64,000 bases of DNA from an uncultured Ruminococcus sp. (GCA_902780505.1 CACZFN010000004.1:1-64000), one strand, 5' to 3'. Counted from the first letter of the stretch, positions 1 through 7,209 are shown. Numbers and translations are program-made. Notes: a model not told the origin generated them from the sequence alone.

Positions 1-60
1 CCCTGCTAAGGGAGTAGGTCTCGAAAGGGGCGCGAGAGTTCAAATCTCTCAATCCGCGCC
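1..60 (+). tRNA. tRNA-Ser(GCU), 3' part only
   Basis: The window opens inside a tRNA. The anticodon region reads CTGCTAA (anticodon GCT). It is followed by a long class II variable arm, a T-arm with the TTCAAAT loop flanked by GAGAG and CTCTC, and an acceptor end ATCCGCGCC. The 5' half lies outside the window. The last 22 bases also form the left copy of the integration repeat, so this gene is the attachment site of the outer element and keeps a complete 3' end. Confidence 0.85.
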
Positions 61-62
61 AA
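39..62. repeat. attL copy of the integration repeat
   Basis: This 24-bp stretch is identical to 14620-14643 and contains the T-loop to 3' end of tRNA-Ser plus two A residues. The identity stops abruptly on both sides (AG versus GA before it, G versus A after it), which defines the core. Confidence 0.85.
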
Positions 63-70
63 GAAAAAAT

Positions 71-116
71 GCTCTCAAATGGCGTAAATACGCTGTTTGG
101 GAGCTTTTGATTTTTT
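71..116 (+). terminator. Hairpin after tRNA-Ser at the left end
   Basis: GCTCTCAAA (71-79) pairs with TTTGGGAGC (96-104), with an inner GCGTAAATACGC, and is followed by a T-rich run to 116. It is a rho-independent terminator for the tRNA in its integrated state. The tRNA probably used the hairpin at 14652-14685 before integration. Confidence 0.7.
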
Positions 117-127
117 GGAATTTCGTG

Positions 128-152
128 TTTTGTGCGTTGTTTGTGCGTTATT
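128..152. repeat. Left copy of a 25-bp arm-type repeat
   Basis: It is identical to 14480-14504 and in the same orientation. It consists of two TTTGTGCGTT decamers (129-138 and 140-149) with one base between them, an 11-bp period of about one helical turn. It lies 65 bp inside the left core, and its partner 115 bp inside the right core. Candidate arm-type binding site of the tyrosine integrase or its excisionase. Confidence 0.6.
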
Positions 153-167
153 GATTAAAAATTACAG

Positions 168-204
168 AAAAAGCAGGCTTTATAATTCTGAATAAGCCTG
201 CTTT
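168..204 (-). terminator. Original terminator of the tyrosine integrase
   Basis: AAAGCAGGCTT (170-180) pairs with AAGCCTGCTTT (194-204). On the minus strand the stem is followed by a T run. It sits directly after the stop codon (210-212) of the displaced integrase tail. Confidence 0.75.
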
Positions 205-209
205 AATTA

Positions 210-323
210 TTATTCTGCTTTAATGTCTTTGTTATCAAGCTGATTGTCAAGCAAAGCTGCGAGGGCATTAGATGCCGCTGCTTCGGCTGATTGTATTTCA
301 TGAGCGTATATACTCATTGTTGT
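210..323 (-). pseudogene. int: Displaced C-terminal tail of the tyrosine integrase
   Basis: Read on the minus strand from 323, this frame gives TTMSIYAHEIQ followed by an Ala-rich helix and a stop at 210-212, 37 residues in all. The TTxxIYxH pattern is the catalytic-tyrosine block of tyrosine recombinases. The integrase body at 7241-8599 ends its native sequence at LLGHSTAVTT and then becomes unrelated. The last bases of both pieces share GTTGT on the plus strand. Joining them there gives GHSTAV-TTMSIYAH, which puts the Tyr at His+10 as expected, in frame, for a 465-residue protein. This is therefore the missing end of that gene, separated by the nested transposon. It has no start or RBS of its own and is not expected to make a protein. 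Confidence 0.85.
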
Positions 324-331
324 CCTCTTGT

Positions 332-344
332 CAAATAGTAACAC
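332..344 (+). repeat. Left terminal inverted repeat of the nested transposon
   Basis: CAAATAGTAACAC is perfectly inverted at 7287-7299. The similarity extends outwards with mismatches (TGTCCTCTTGT here against TATCCCCGTTC). It lies 9 bp from the GTTGT crossover copy, as expected for a serine recombinase half-site. Confidence 0.75.
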
Positions 345-379
345 ACTTTCGTATGATGTGTAAACAACGTAAATACGCC

Positions 380-2026
380 TTAAAACAGGCTTCTCTTGTC
401 CTTGAGCGGTTCATCGAGCAGCTTGTAGTAGATGTAGATCTCACGGGGCTGTCCCTCCACATAGGCATCAAGGGTGATATACTCGATAAGTTCCAAGCAC
501 ATCTCACGGGTAAGCTCATGCACATCGGTATACTTTCTCAGGCGCTCCATGAACATAGCCACATCTTCTTCATCCTGCCTGATTGTGGAGAATCTTTCTT
601 CGAGGTCAGCAACTTCTGCGGACAGCTCTTTCTGTTCGGCTTCATATTTTGCTATCAGCTTCATCGCCACGTCCTCTGATACCTTTCCGAGGACTTTGTC
701 CTCATAGATGTTCTGAATCAGCGTGTCAAGCTCCTGCAAGCGGTATCTGCCCTCTGTGAGCTTCTTGGTATCAACGAAATACTGCTCCTCATGATGCTTC
801 GCCTTGCGTGCAAGAAATTCCGCTTTTGCCTTTTTCTCGTCCTCTACAACAAGCTGAGCAAGACTGCGAATATCTTCAAGCACAATAGCATCCATATCCT
901 GCATTTTGATGTAATGGCTGGGACAGTAACGCTTTCCGAACTTCATGTAGGAAGTGCAGTTGTAATTGTGGCGGATGTACTTTCTCGGCTTTTTCTTACT
1001 GCCGTTCGTGGTATTGTTCCACGCAAGACGGACTTTGTTTCCGCAATCCTGACAGTAGATCAAACCGCTGAGATTGGCTACATATCCGCTGCTGTTACGC
1101 TTGCCCTGCGACACTGACTGCTCCATCTCACGAACCCTGTCCCAAAGCTCCTGAGAAACAATCGGCTCGTGAGTATTCTTCACAACGATCATATCTTCCT
1201 CGTCATTTTTGATGACCTTGTGATTTTTGTAACTGACAGTTCTTGTGCGGAGCTGAACAAGGTGTCCGAGGTAGGTGTAATTGTGAAGTATTTGCCTTAC
1301 CGTTTCAGGACTCCACAAATGCCTTGTACGGCGAGGATTAGGCTTGCCGAGTTTTGCGTAGTAGTAGTCAGAGGGTATCGGCACACCGTCCTCATTTAGC
1401 TTATCAGCAATGTGGTGCGGACTGATACCGCTTGCTCGCATTTCAAAGATGTTGCGGACGATAGGTGCAGCATCGGGATCGATCACAGGCAGGTGATTCG
1501 GATCATCGCCTTTCGTGTAACCGAACGGAGCGCAGGTCGTGCGATACTTGCCAGCCTTTGCGTTTGCTTCGATAACTGCCTTAATCTTCTTGGAAGTCGA
1601 AGCAGCGTGCCACTCGTTGAACAAGTTGACGATTGGCATCATGTCAAGTGCTGAGGTATCCTTGCTTGCAGTATCCACATTATCGTTGAGAGCGATGAAG
1701 CGGATATTGTAACTCGGAAAAATGTAATCCACATATCTGCCGACTTCGATGTAATTACGACCGAAGCGTGAGAGGTCTTTGCAGATGATAAGATTTATCT
1801 TCCCAGACTGAGCATCGGACAGCAATCTCTGCACCGCAGGTCTGTCGAAGTCCGTACCGCTCCAACCGTCATCAACATAGGTGTCCACAAGATTCCACCC
1901 CTGCTCTTTGACATACTTTGTGAGGATAAGTTTCTGGTTTTCTATTGACAGGGATTCGCCGACTCTCATATCCTCCTGCGAGAGGCGGACGTAAATTCCT
2001 GCATTGTAAATGGTCTGCTTTGCCAT
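380..2026 (-). CDS. tnpX: Large serine recombinase, TnpX type
   Basis: A 548-residue enzyme predicted to excise and insert the nested transposon by strand exchange. The N-terminal resolvase domain has the catalytic serine in YVRLSQED (Ser16) and the conserved KDLSRFGRN block (about 83-91). The recombinase DNA-binding domain follows (about 165-300). A zinc ribbon uses C324/C327 and C356/C367, and a charged coiled coil occupies about 390-500. Length and order match the TnpX/TndX family. I start at 2026 (MAKQT) because AAAGGAG sits just upstream; the reading frame extends 24 codons further without such a site. Its stop is only 36 bp from the left terminal repeat, the usual end location for such a gene. 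It appears intact. Confidence 0.93.
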   Translation of the reverse strand: MAKQTIYNAGIYVRLSQEDMRVGESLSIENQKLILTKYVKEQGWNLVDTYVDDGWSGTDFDRPAVQRLLSDAQSGKINLIICKDLSRFGRNYIEVGRYVDYIFPSYNIRFIALNDNVDTASKDTSALDMMPIVNLFNEWHAASTSKKIKAVIEANAKAGKYRTTCAPFGYTKGDDPNHLPVIDPDAAPIVRNIFEMRASGISPHHIADKLNEDGVPIPSDYYYAKLGKPNPRRTRHLWSPETVRQILHNYTYLGHLVQLRTRTVSYKNHKVIKNDEEDMIVVKNTHEPIVSQELWDRVREMEQSVSQGKRNSSGYVANLSGLIYCQDCGNKVRLAWNNTTNGSKKKPRKYIRHNYNCTSYMKFGKRYCPSHYIKMQDMDAIVLEDIRSLAQLVVEDEKKAKAEFLARKAKHHEEQYFVDTKKLTEGRYRLQELDTLIQNIYEDKVLGKVSEDVAMKLIAKYEAEQKELSAEVADLEERFSTIRQDEEDVAMFMERLRKYTDVHELTREMCLELIEYITLDAYVEGQPREIYIYYKLLDEPLKDKRSLF

Positions 2027-2114
2027 AGTAACTCCTTTCAGATCAAAGCAGTACCATACCGACATCTTCAGTATAGCGCAAAATGCCGGTATAGTCAATG
2101 CTTTGCCGACAAAA

Positions 2115-2327
2115 TTACGCCAGTGTTTCTTTCATGGCTCTTTCAAAGGCGAGCCTGCCGATCACTTCGTCGATATTTTTCTCTCCGACGAAGCGGCTGT
2201 GAACGATGTACTTCTTCCCGTCGATCTCATATTCTGAGACACGCTCAGGGAAATCCTTGTACTTCTCGTTCAGCTCAAACATCTTTCCTGCCTTCTCTCT
2301 TTCTACGGCAGTATCATTTTTATTCAT
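2115..2327 (-). CDS. tnpW: Transposon-encoded protein TnpW
   Basis: A 70-residue protein of the TnpW family found next to serine recombinases in Tn4451-like transposons; its role is not established. The conserved part is YEIDGKKYIVHSRF followed by a C-terminal helix ending in ERAMKETLA. It lies 88 bp upstream of tnpX on the same strand and is preceded by AAAGGAG about 11 bases before the ATG. The pair is probably co-transcribed from the promoter near 2908-2937. Confidence 0.8.
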   Translation of the reverse strand: MNKNDTAVEREKAGKMFELNEKYKDFPERVSEYEIDGKKYIVHSRFVGEKNIDEVIGRLAFERAMKETLA

Positions 2328-2406
2328 AGCGAATTTTACTCCTTTAGCTTCTCTGTCTCTATGCTTTAGAGTCGAGGGCTTCGCTTTCTATCTCTCACCC
2401 TCATAA

Positions 2407-2457
2407 TAGCCGTAAGATCGGCTCAGTGTTTTGAGCCGACTGAGTATTTTACGGCTA
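2407..2457. repeat. Compound inverted repeat upstream of tnpW
   Basis: An outer stem TAGCCGTAA (2407-2415) with TTACGGCTA (2449-2457) encloses an inner stem TCGGCTCA (2418-2425) with TGAGCCGA (2432-2439). There is no T-run on either side, so a simple terminator is unlikely. It could be an RNA structure in the tnpW leader or a protein-binding site. Confidence 0.5.
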
Positions 2458-2479
2458 CACTTTTTGTTACCGGATAGTT

Positions 2480-2833
2480 TTAATCCTCATAGGGATTCAC
2501 TTTACCCGTAAAGCTCATTTGCTGTCCGAAGTCAGCGGCAAGATCGTCAGTATCGCTTTTCTCATTCTCAGCATTTCCACTCCCGACCAGTTTCAGAAGA
2601 TCTTCATCGGAAAGACCGCTTGCTCTCAGTTTCTCCAGAAGCAGATGCTCCGAGGTGATGATCTCATCAAGCTCTCTGGGTTTGCAGTTGTATTCTTCCG
2701 CCATCGCCAGACGGGAAACTTCTTTCAGCTTGTCCTCCAGCGTTTTCTTCTTCGCCGTATCGTTGGTGATACGCTTTTCCAAACCTTTGATCTTCTCGAT
2801 GAGCTGATCTCTTTTCTCTGTATAGATGCCCAT
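2480..2833 (-). CDS. Coiled-coil mobile-element protein (DUF4315-like)
   Basis: A 117-residue hydrophilic protein of unknown function. Residues 1-50 form a heptad-rich coiled coil of Lys/Glu/Leu/Ile, followed by a short helical domain with SGLSDEDLLKLV and an acidic tail ending in VNPYED. Small proteins of this layout, such as DUF4315, are common in Firmicutes mobilizable and conjugative elements; the family match is from general resemblance. The start at 2833 (MGIYTEK) has AAAGG upstream, though slightly far. The frame is open for 25 more codons, and MKGCDF at 2854 is the alternative. It is first in the minus-strand run leading to tnpW and tnpX. Confidence 0.6.
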   Translation of the reverse strand: MGIYTEKRDQLIEKIKGLEKRITNDTAKKKTLEDKLKEVSRLAMAEEYNCKPRELDEIITSEHLLLEKLRASGLSDEDLLKLVGSGNAENEKSDTDDLAADFGQQMSFTGKVNPYED

Positions 2834-2907
2834 AGAAAAATCACAACCTTTCATTTTTGTTCTCAGCAGGCAGAGCCGAGTGACCGAAGCCCACCTGCTA
2901 TGATCCA

Positions 2908-2937
2908 ATTATAGCGCGCTCTACATTTGAAATACAA
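2908..2937 (-). promoter_or_regulatory. Promoter for the tnpX-side genes
   Basis: On the minus strand there is an exact -10 TATAAT (2908-2913) and a TTGTAT-like -35 (2932-2937) with an 18-bp spacer. It faces the coiled-coil gene, tnpW and tnpX. Confidence 0.45.
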
Positions 2938-3094
2938 GCCGCAATGCGCACAAACTTTTGTTCATGGAATGTTAATAATAAACCGAGGAAAATTGAGATT
3001 CAAAAAACAAAAACAACGCTATTACGCCGTTTATGCTATCCGGTCATTTTGACGAAGCCATTTTGAGCGATCATAAGAAATCTAAAATTAGTTA

Positions 3095-3123
3095 TTGACG
3101 TGATCGGGAAAGTGCGCTATATT
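3095..3123 (+). promoter_or_regulatory. Promoter towards oriT and mobC
   Basis: TTGACG (3095-3100) and TATATT (3118-3123) are separated by exactly 17 bp. Transcription would cross the candidate oriT and enter mobC, giving a structured leader of over 200 bases. Confidence 0.55.
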
Positions 3124-3187
3124 GATAATGGGGAGCGACGATATAGAGAAATTCGCACAGCTCCAATTCTCGGAATCGAGAAAAAAA

Positions 3188-3345
3188 GACCGAGCCGAAA
3201 GGCTCGGAAATGACATTCGCCCCACAGGGGCGAAACTAGAGTAGCTAGAGTAGCAAGCACGGTACTATGTGGGCGCAAATTGCGACTTTACACATAGTAC
3301 AAGGCTTGGCAGAGGGCGCTGCCCCTACGACCCCGAATTGAGAAA
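3188..3345. other. Candidate oriT with three hairpins
   Basis: Three clustered hairpins precede mobC: CCGAGCC/GGCTCGG (3190-3196, 3201-3207), TTCGCCCC/GGGGCGAA with a 3-base loop (3216-3223, 3227-3234) and GTACTATGTG/CACATAGTAC (3262-3271, 3291-3300). A GGGCGCTGCCCC stretch and CTACGACCCC follow at about 3313-3334. Inverted repeats next to a mobC-type gene plus a GC-rich CGACCCC segment are typical of transfer origins in Firmicutes mobilizable elements. The nick site cannot be placed. Confidence 0.6.
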
Positions 3346-3367
3346 AATAAAAAGGAGAACAATAAGA

Positions 3368-3712
3368 ATGAAAGATGAAAAGAAGCGTACATTGTACCTG
3401 AAAGTTCGTGTCAGCCCCGAAGAAATGGCGGCTATCAAGAAGAAGTTTGCTAACAGCGGTATGAGCAGTCTCAGTACATTTGTGAGAGCCATGATCTTCG
3501 AGGGTTACATCGTCCATATCGACGAGAACGAGCTAAAACGGCTCACTGTACTTGCGAATAATATCGCAAACAATATCAACCAAATTGCCCACCGAGCAAA
3601 TGTCACAAACAAAGTTTACAAGGAAGATATTGAGGAGATTAAGGAGCTTGGCGATAAGCTCTGGCGTCCGCTGATGTTTCTGCAAACAAAGGTGGCTCAG
3701 CTAAAGCATTGA
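3368..3712 (+). CDS. mobC: MobC-like relaxosome accessory protein
   Basis: A 114-residue basic DNA-binding protein expected to help a relaxase open oriT. The N-terminal half looks like a ribbon-helix-helix fold (KKRTLYLKVRVSPEEMAAIK). The C-terminal helices carry the family pattern LARLGNNINQIA, here as LANNIANNINQIAHRAN. It starts at 3368, with AAGGAG nine bases upstream; the frame is open further up but runs through the oriT hairpins. The candidate oriT lies immediately upstream, the usual place. No MobA/relaxase gene follows, so the element has kept the accessory protein and site but lost the nuclease, or borrows one. Confidence 0.82.
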   Translation: MKDEKKRTLYLKVRVSPEEMAAIKKKFANSGMSSLSTFVRAMIFEGYIVHIDENELKRLTVLANNIANNINQIAHRANVTNKVYKEDIEEIKELGDKLWRPLMFLQTKVAQLKH

Positions 3713-3719
3713 GCAGAAA

Positions 3720-3818
3720 TTGAAAATCGCCGTCAGGATAATTCCCGACGGCGATGAAATACAATATGTGCGCTATGAACTGGACTGGCTTTTGAAATTG
3801 CTGCGCCTTTCACAATAA
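3720..3818 (+). CDS. Possible 32-residue peptide after mobC
   Basis: A TTG-started frame eight bases after mobC encodes a peptide beginning KIAVRIIPDGDEIQYVRYEL and ending in a Leu-rich segment. Its first codons overlap a 9-bp stem (ATCGCCGTC 3726-3734 with GACGGCGAT 3747-3755). There is no convincing ribosome-binding site. It could equally be the remains of a larger mobilization gene. Unrecognised. Confidence 0.3.
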   Translation: MKIAVRIIPDGDEIQYVRYELDWLLKLLRLSQ

Positions 3819-3903
3819 TGGTTACAATTATTCCGATATGCTGGACTCTGGTGCTATTATGGTATATACTGTATCTACAATATTGATTTGGAGGTACACA
3901 GCT

Positions 3904-4116
3904 ATGTTGAAAACACCTGAATTGGCAATGCCGAGAACAAACAAGGTCACTACCGTCTGCATCGGCAAACGTGAGGTCTGGACGAATTACGAAGAAGCAA
4001 AGGCATATTTTCTTGAAATGATGATGACCGCCGAGGGCGAGGAGCGTGACCGAGCAGAGTGCGTATACATTCAGCTCCTGAACGGTCTTGGCGAGTGCAG
4101 TGACGAGGATGAATAA
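3904..4116 (+). CDS. Small acidic hypothetical protein
   Basis: A 70-residue protein, not assigned to a family with confidence. It begins MLKTPELAMPRTNKVTTVCI, continues with a helix around NYEEAKAYFLEMMMTAEGEE and ends with an acidic tail (GECSDEDE). The start at 3904 is chosen for TTTGGAGG nine bases upstream. A strong terminator follows at 4124. Proteins of this size and style accompany mobilization modules in Clostridia, but the function here is unknown. Confidence 0.55.
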   Translation: MLKTPELAMPRTNKVTTVCIGKREVWTNYEEAKAYFLEMMMTAEGEERDRAECVYIQLLNGLGECSDEDE

Positions 4117-4123
4117 GCAGCAC

Positions 4124-4153
4124 AAGGGCTTTGCAGAAATGCAGAGCCTTTTG
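4124..4153 (+). terminator. Terminator of the mobC-side genes
   Basis: A 12-bp stem AAGGGCTTTGCA (4124-4135) pairs, with wobble, with TGCAGAGCCTTT (4140-4151) around a GAAA loop and ends in TTTTG. A separate 9-bp inverted repeat, CTCAGACGA (4161-4169) with TCGTCTGAG (4190-4198), lies just beyond and has no T-run. Confidence 0.75.
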
Positions 4154-4231
4154 CAATATCCTCAGACGAACGGAAAAGTTTCCTCAAAGTCGTCTGAGTC
4201 TATGTGTATAAACTAAAACGATAAGGAAAGT

Positions 4232-4258
4232 ACCCTCTCAGAAATGCTCCGAGAGGGT
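4232..4258 (-). terminator. Terminator of the cargo operon
   Basis: ACCCTCTC (4232-4239) pairs with GAGAGGGT (4251-4258), located 12 bases after the stop of the last cargo gene. The minus-strand tail is only moderately T-rich (ACTTTCCTT). Confidence 0.55.
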
Positions 4259-4270
4259 GCTTTATGATTA

Positions 4271-5422
4271 TTATGTGCCTGCTATAGAAAACGTTATCTC
4301 TTTTTGTCCATTATCAGAACTCATTATTTCAAGAGTATCATCATATAGTTTTGCCTCAAAACTTATTACTACAGGTTCTTCAGAGAGTATTTCTCCTGTT
4401 TCTTCTCTAATGTCATCTGATTCACCCTTTTGAAGCTTAACTTTAAGCTTAATTATCCCCGACACTGTGATCAATGAATTATTGAGTTCAAATTGAGTTA
4501 ATGATATTCTTGATGCTTCTAATAGTTCAACATGATCTGCAAGATGATTCACACAATCTATGGGGTTATTCATTACATAATCTACTATTGGATTTTCATC
4601 AATTTCACATAATGAGAAGATCCTATAAACTGTATCAATGCAAATATCGCTGATCTTTTTAAGGATAAGATATGCTGATTTGAAAATAAGCTGCCAATCC
4701 TCATCGAGAGGACTTATTATTTCATGAAATAGAGCGTTTCTTAATGAATATACAAAACTTGCAAACCACTCAATTCCATTAGTTTGTAAAAGCCTATGAT
4801 AAAAATATTGTTCTTTATTAATCAAACCATCAATATATGATTTGGAAAACAAGTTATACGGTAATTGCTTGAAAACGGCATAAGTGTTAATCTCATAAAT
4901 GCCGTTTGTTTCATTTGGGAACCGGTAGTTTTTCTCGAAATTCAGTCGAATACTTGTAAAGAAACGGTTAAGTTGTGATTGTATCTTTCTGCATATGGTT
5001 ATGTTGTATTTATTTGTATAGTCCTTATTAGATAATTTATCACCTATCTTTTCAAGTAGTTTATCATATAATTCTTTTAGAATGGAAAGTTCATCTATAC
5101 TCTTATTTGCTTTTATGTATTCGGTGGTATGTTTAAAAATATCACGGGTAACCTCTCTTCCAAAATGTATATGGCGTTCAAGCTCCATTTGATCAACAGA
5201 GTAGCCGTAATCATGTACAAGCGAATAGATATATAGCTGACGTACAGCTTCTTCAGGAGTGAGTTTTATATCTTTATTTCTTACCTGACACTTTATATAA
5301 GGCGAATCATTTCCCTTTACCTTTTTCATAAAAATCATTGCTTCGATTGCACTTATTGCCTCATCTGAAAACAATGTTCCCTTATGAATACTGTCTTTAA
5401 ACAAATCATCGAGTTTATACAT
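4271..5422 (-). CDS. HsdR-N-like / HEPN-motif protein, third cargo gene
   Basis: A 383-residue protein, not characterised. Residues about 53-95 (LTPEEAVRQLYIY, then GY, then FGREVTRDI) resemble the start of the type I restriction HSDR_N_2 fold. The run stops where the PD-(D/E)xK catalytic strands would begin, so nuclease activity from that fold is unlikely. Residues 228-233 read RNALFH inside a helical stretch, which is the R(N)x3-4H signature of HEPN RNases. The last 70 residues look like a beta-rich domain. ATG at 5422 has GGAGG seven bases upstream and follows the previous stop by two bases, so translation is probably coupled. A role as toxin or effector in phage defence is inferred from motif and operon. 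Confidence 0.6.
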   Translation of the reverse strand: MYKLDDLFKDSIHKGTLFSDEAISAIEAMIFMKKVKGNDSPYIKCQVRNKDIKLTPEEAVRQLYIYSLVHDYGYSVDQMELERHIHFGREVTRDIFKHTTEYIKANKSIDELSILKELYDKLLEKIGDKLSNKDYTNKYNITICRKIQSQLNRFFTSIRLNFEKNYRFPNETNGIYEINTYAVFKQLPYNLFSKSYIDGLINKEQYFYHRLLQTNGIEWFASFVYSLRNALFHEIISPLDEDWQLIFKSAYLILKKISDICIDTVYRIFSLCEIDENPIVDYVMNNPIDCVNHLADHVELLEASRISLTQFELNNSLITVSGIIKLKVKLQKGESDDIREETGEILSEEPVVISFEAKLYDDTLEIMSSDNGQKEITFSIAGT

Positions 5423-5424
5423 AA

Positions 5425-6216
5425 TCAATCCTCCGAATTCTTTTTTGGGCGTTCATCTACTATACGTTGTATCTCGTCCATATACACCTGTAAACGTAAT
5501 TTAAACTCATCAGTCTCATTGTATTGCTCATCTTTACCTATACGAGCAATGGGAAGGAACATATCTCCATAGGAATACAGTTTTGGAGAATAGTCGCTTG
5601 TATCGGCACATATAATCCTGTTATGATTCTTTCCCTTTTCATCTCCAAGACGTAACCTTACTTCTCTTAATGATAATTTCTTGAAGCCGTGTTCAAAGAA
5701 AAGAAAATTCATACTTCCTTTGCGAGCCTCTGATTCATATGCTAAACAATCCGGCTCCTGATAAGCAATCTCATCTATAAGCTCTCTTTCACCTTTTGTT
5801 ATGCGCTCGTGTTTTTCGAGTTTCTTCAGTATTTTATTGAACTCCAATTGAGTACCATCAATTATTTGTAACTCCTTACGTGGATAAACCGTTGGAATAA
5901 AACTGCTTCCATCATCATAAGCCCAAAATGTTATAATATTATTCCCTGATCCCCATCGTTTGATCTCAGCTCGGCTTGTTTCAGGGCTATCAGCCCAATA
6001 TGAGAGTTTCTGCCCCCGAAATAAATTTGAATAACGATTATCAGTTCTGCTAAGACGAAGATTTCCTGCATGAAGTTCACTCACAGTCTTGCCATACATA
6101 CTTGGATCAAATTCAATACATCTAAAAAAATCGAACTCACCTGTCATAATCATAGGAAGAGTTCTGTGCTTTAGAACAGATAAATTACCTGTGTGATTTA
6201 TAAACGTTAATCCCAT
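5425..6216 (-). CDS. RES-like domain protein, second cargo gene
   Basis: A 263-residue cytosolic protein. Residues 54-88 contain LRLSR, then FRGQ, then YWADSPETSRAEIKRW. The spacing of Arg57/Arg67, Tyr73, Ser-Pro and Glu84 resembles the conserved Arg, Tyr and Glu of RES-domain toxins, which degrade NAD+. The third RES residue, a later serine, cannot be placed with confidence. A second conserved-looking block is FFEHGFKKLSLREV (174-187). The start at 6216 is preferred because AAAGGA sits six bases upstream; a TTG overlapping the previous stop is the alternative. The next gene begins two bases after this stop. The RES assignment is pattern-based and tentative; no other fold is proposed. Confidence 0.55.
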   Translation of the reverse strand: MGLTFINHTGNLSVLKHRTLPMIMTGEFDFFRCIEFDPSMYGKTVSELHAGNLRLSRTDNRYSNLFRGQKLSYWADSPETSRAEIKRWGSGNNIITFWAYDDGSSFIPTVYPRKELQIIDGTQLEFNKILKKLEKHERITKGERELIDEIAYQEPDCLAYESEARKGSMNFLFFEHGFKKLSLREVRLRLGDEKGKNHNRIICADTSDYSPKLYSYGDMFLPIARIGKDEQYNETDEFKLRLQVYMDEIQRIVDERPKKNSED

Positions 6217-6227
6217 AGTTAATCCTT

Positions 6228-7082
6228 TCAAGATAATTCTTTGTCCAAAAGCTCTTTAATGAAGCCAAAGTCCTTATTAGAGAAAAGCATTCTTGTGCAT
6301 TCACGTTCAATATACATATTGTAAAGAGCTATATTTTTAATATCGTACTCATCAAAGCAAAATAAATCGTTCCATTTAACAGATTTAGGATACATCTCAA
6401 TAGCAAATAACGGCGAAATCGGAATGTAATATGTGAGATCATCAGATGCAGCCGAAACATGGACATTCTTACCGTGATTTATTGCTATTAACGGGTTATC
6501 AGATGTAAGGAACGGTAATTCTGTGTGATTGACTATAATAACCCATTTTTTGTCATTGAACATATTGGCATAAAAATGAGCTAAGTCAAAAGATAAGATT
6601 TGAGTATTCTGCAACCTCTTAAAGTCTGACTTGTCGTAATCAGGAATAGAACCATAAGGAACATGGGCTTTTAATTGATCATAGATGTACTCAAACTGCT
6701 TACGTAATAAATTAGTGCGCTGTATTTGCATCGCAAATTGGGCACTTAATGCCTGTCGCTTTGAAAGAGGATAATCAACATAACATCCCTTACGATCTTT
6801 TTTCTCAAATGTTATAGAACATATTAGCTCTTTCAACAAATCCGATAAATCAGTTTCAATTTTCTGAAAAAGCAGCTCAAGGATTTTCTTGTTTTCACCT
6901 AATTCCGGTATATCATAATAATTGCCTTCAACTGGAAAGTCTCCTGCACAACCGCATCCTGAAATTCCTTTTTCTTTTAAATAGTAATAGATACTGCTCT
7001 TTCTGCCCTCGTTACCATTTGCTCCGAAGTTAGCAATATAACAAGATGGAACAATATGCTGTTTCGTATACTCTTTTCCCAT
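6228..7082 (-). CDS. DUF4238 protein, first cargo gene
   Basis: A 284-residue protein with the DUF4238 hallmarks: HIVPSCYIANF near the N-terminus (9-19), a helical middle with QFAMQIQRT (115-123), FLTSDNPLIAINHG (191-204) and YYIPISPLFAIEM (218-230). The biochemical role of the family is unknown to me; members often sit on mobile elements. The start at 7082 has AGAGGTG upstream. It is the first gene behind the promoter at 7151-7179, and its stop is 11 bases before the next start. The His and the SDNP segment could belong to an active site, but that is speculation. Confidence 0.8.
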   Translation of the reverse strand: MGKEYTKQHIVPSCYIANFGANGNEGRKSSIYYYLKEKGISGCGCAGDFPVEGNYYDIPELGENKKILELLFQKIETDLSDLLKELICSITFEKKDRKGCYVDYPLSKRQALSAQFAMQIQRTNLLRKQFEYIYDQLKAHVPYGSIPDYDKSDFKRLQNTQILSFDLAHFYANMFNDKKWVIIVNHTELPFLTSDNPLIAINHGKNVHVSAASDDLTYYIPISPLFAIEMYPKSVKWNDLFCFDEYDIKNIALYNMYIERECTRMLFSNKDFGFIKELLDKELS

Positions 7083-7150
7083 ATAGCACCTCTTTCAAAG
7101 GTGAAAATAATTAATTATTATATTTACAATCATTCGCTATTTATCTTTTT

Positions 7151-7179
7151 ATTATATCATATTTTGTGCAAATAGTCAA
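7151..7179 (-). promoter_or_regulatory. Promoter of the three-gene cargo operon
   Basis: On the minus strand, TTGACT (7174-7179) and TATAAT (7151-7156) are separated by exactly 17 bp. It is one of the best matches in the window. It lies inside the transposon, so the cargo carries its own constitutive-looking promoter. Confidence 0.75.
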
Positions 7180-7209
7180 TTAGAAATCGAACATTATTCT
7201 ATTATTGCG

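Noticed and set aside
3241-3367. N-terminal extension of MobC beginning at 3269 (MGANCDFTHS).
   Set aside because: It runs through the oriT hairpins; the AAGGAG-preceded ATG at 3368 gives the usual MobC length.
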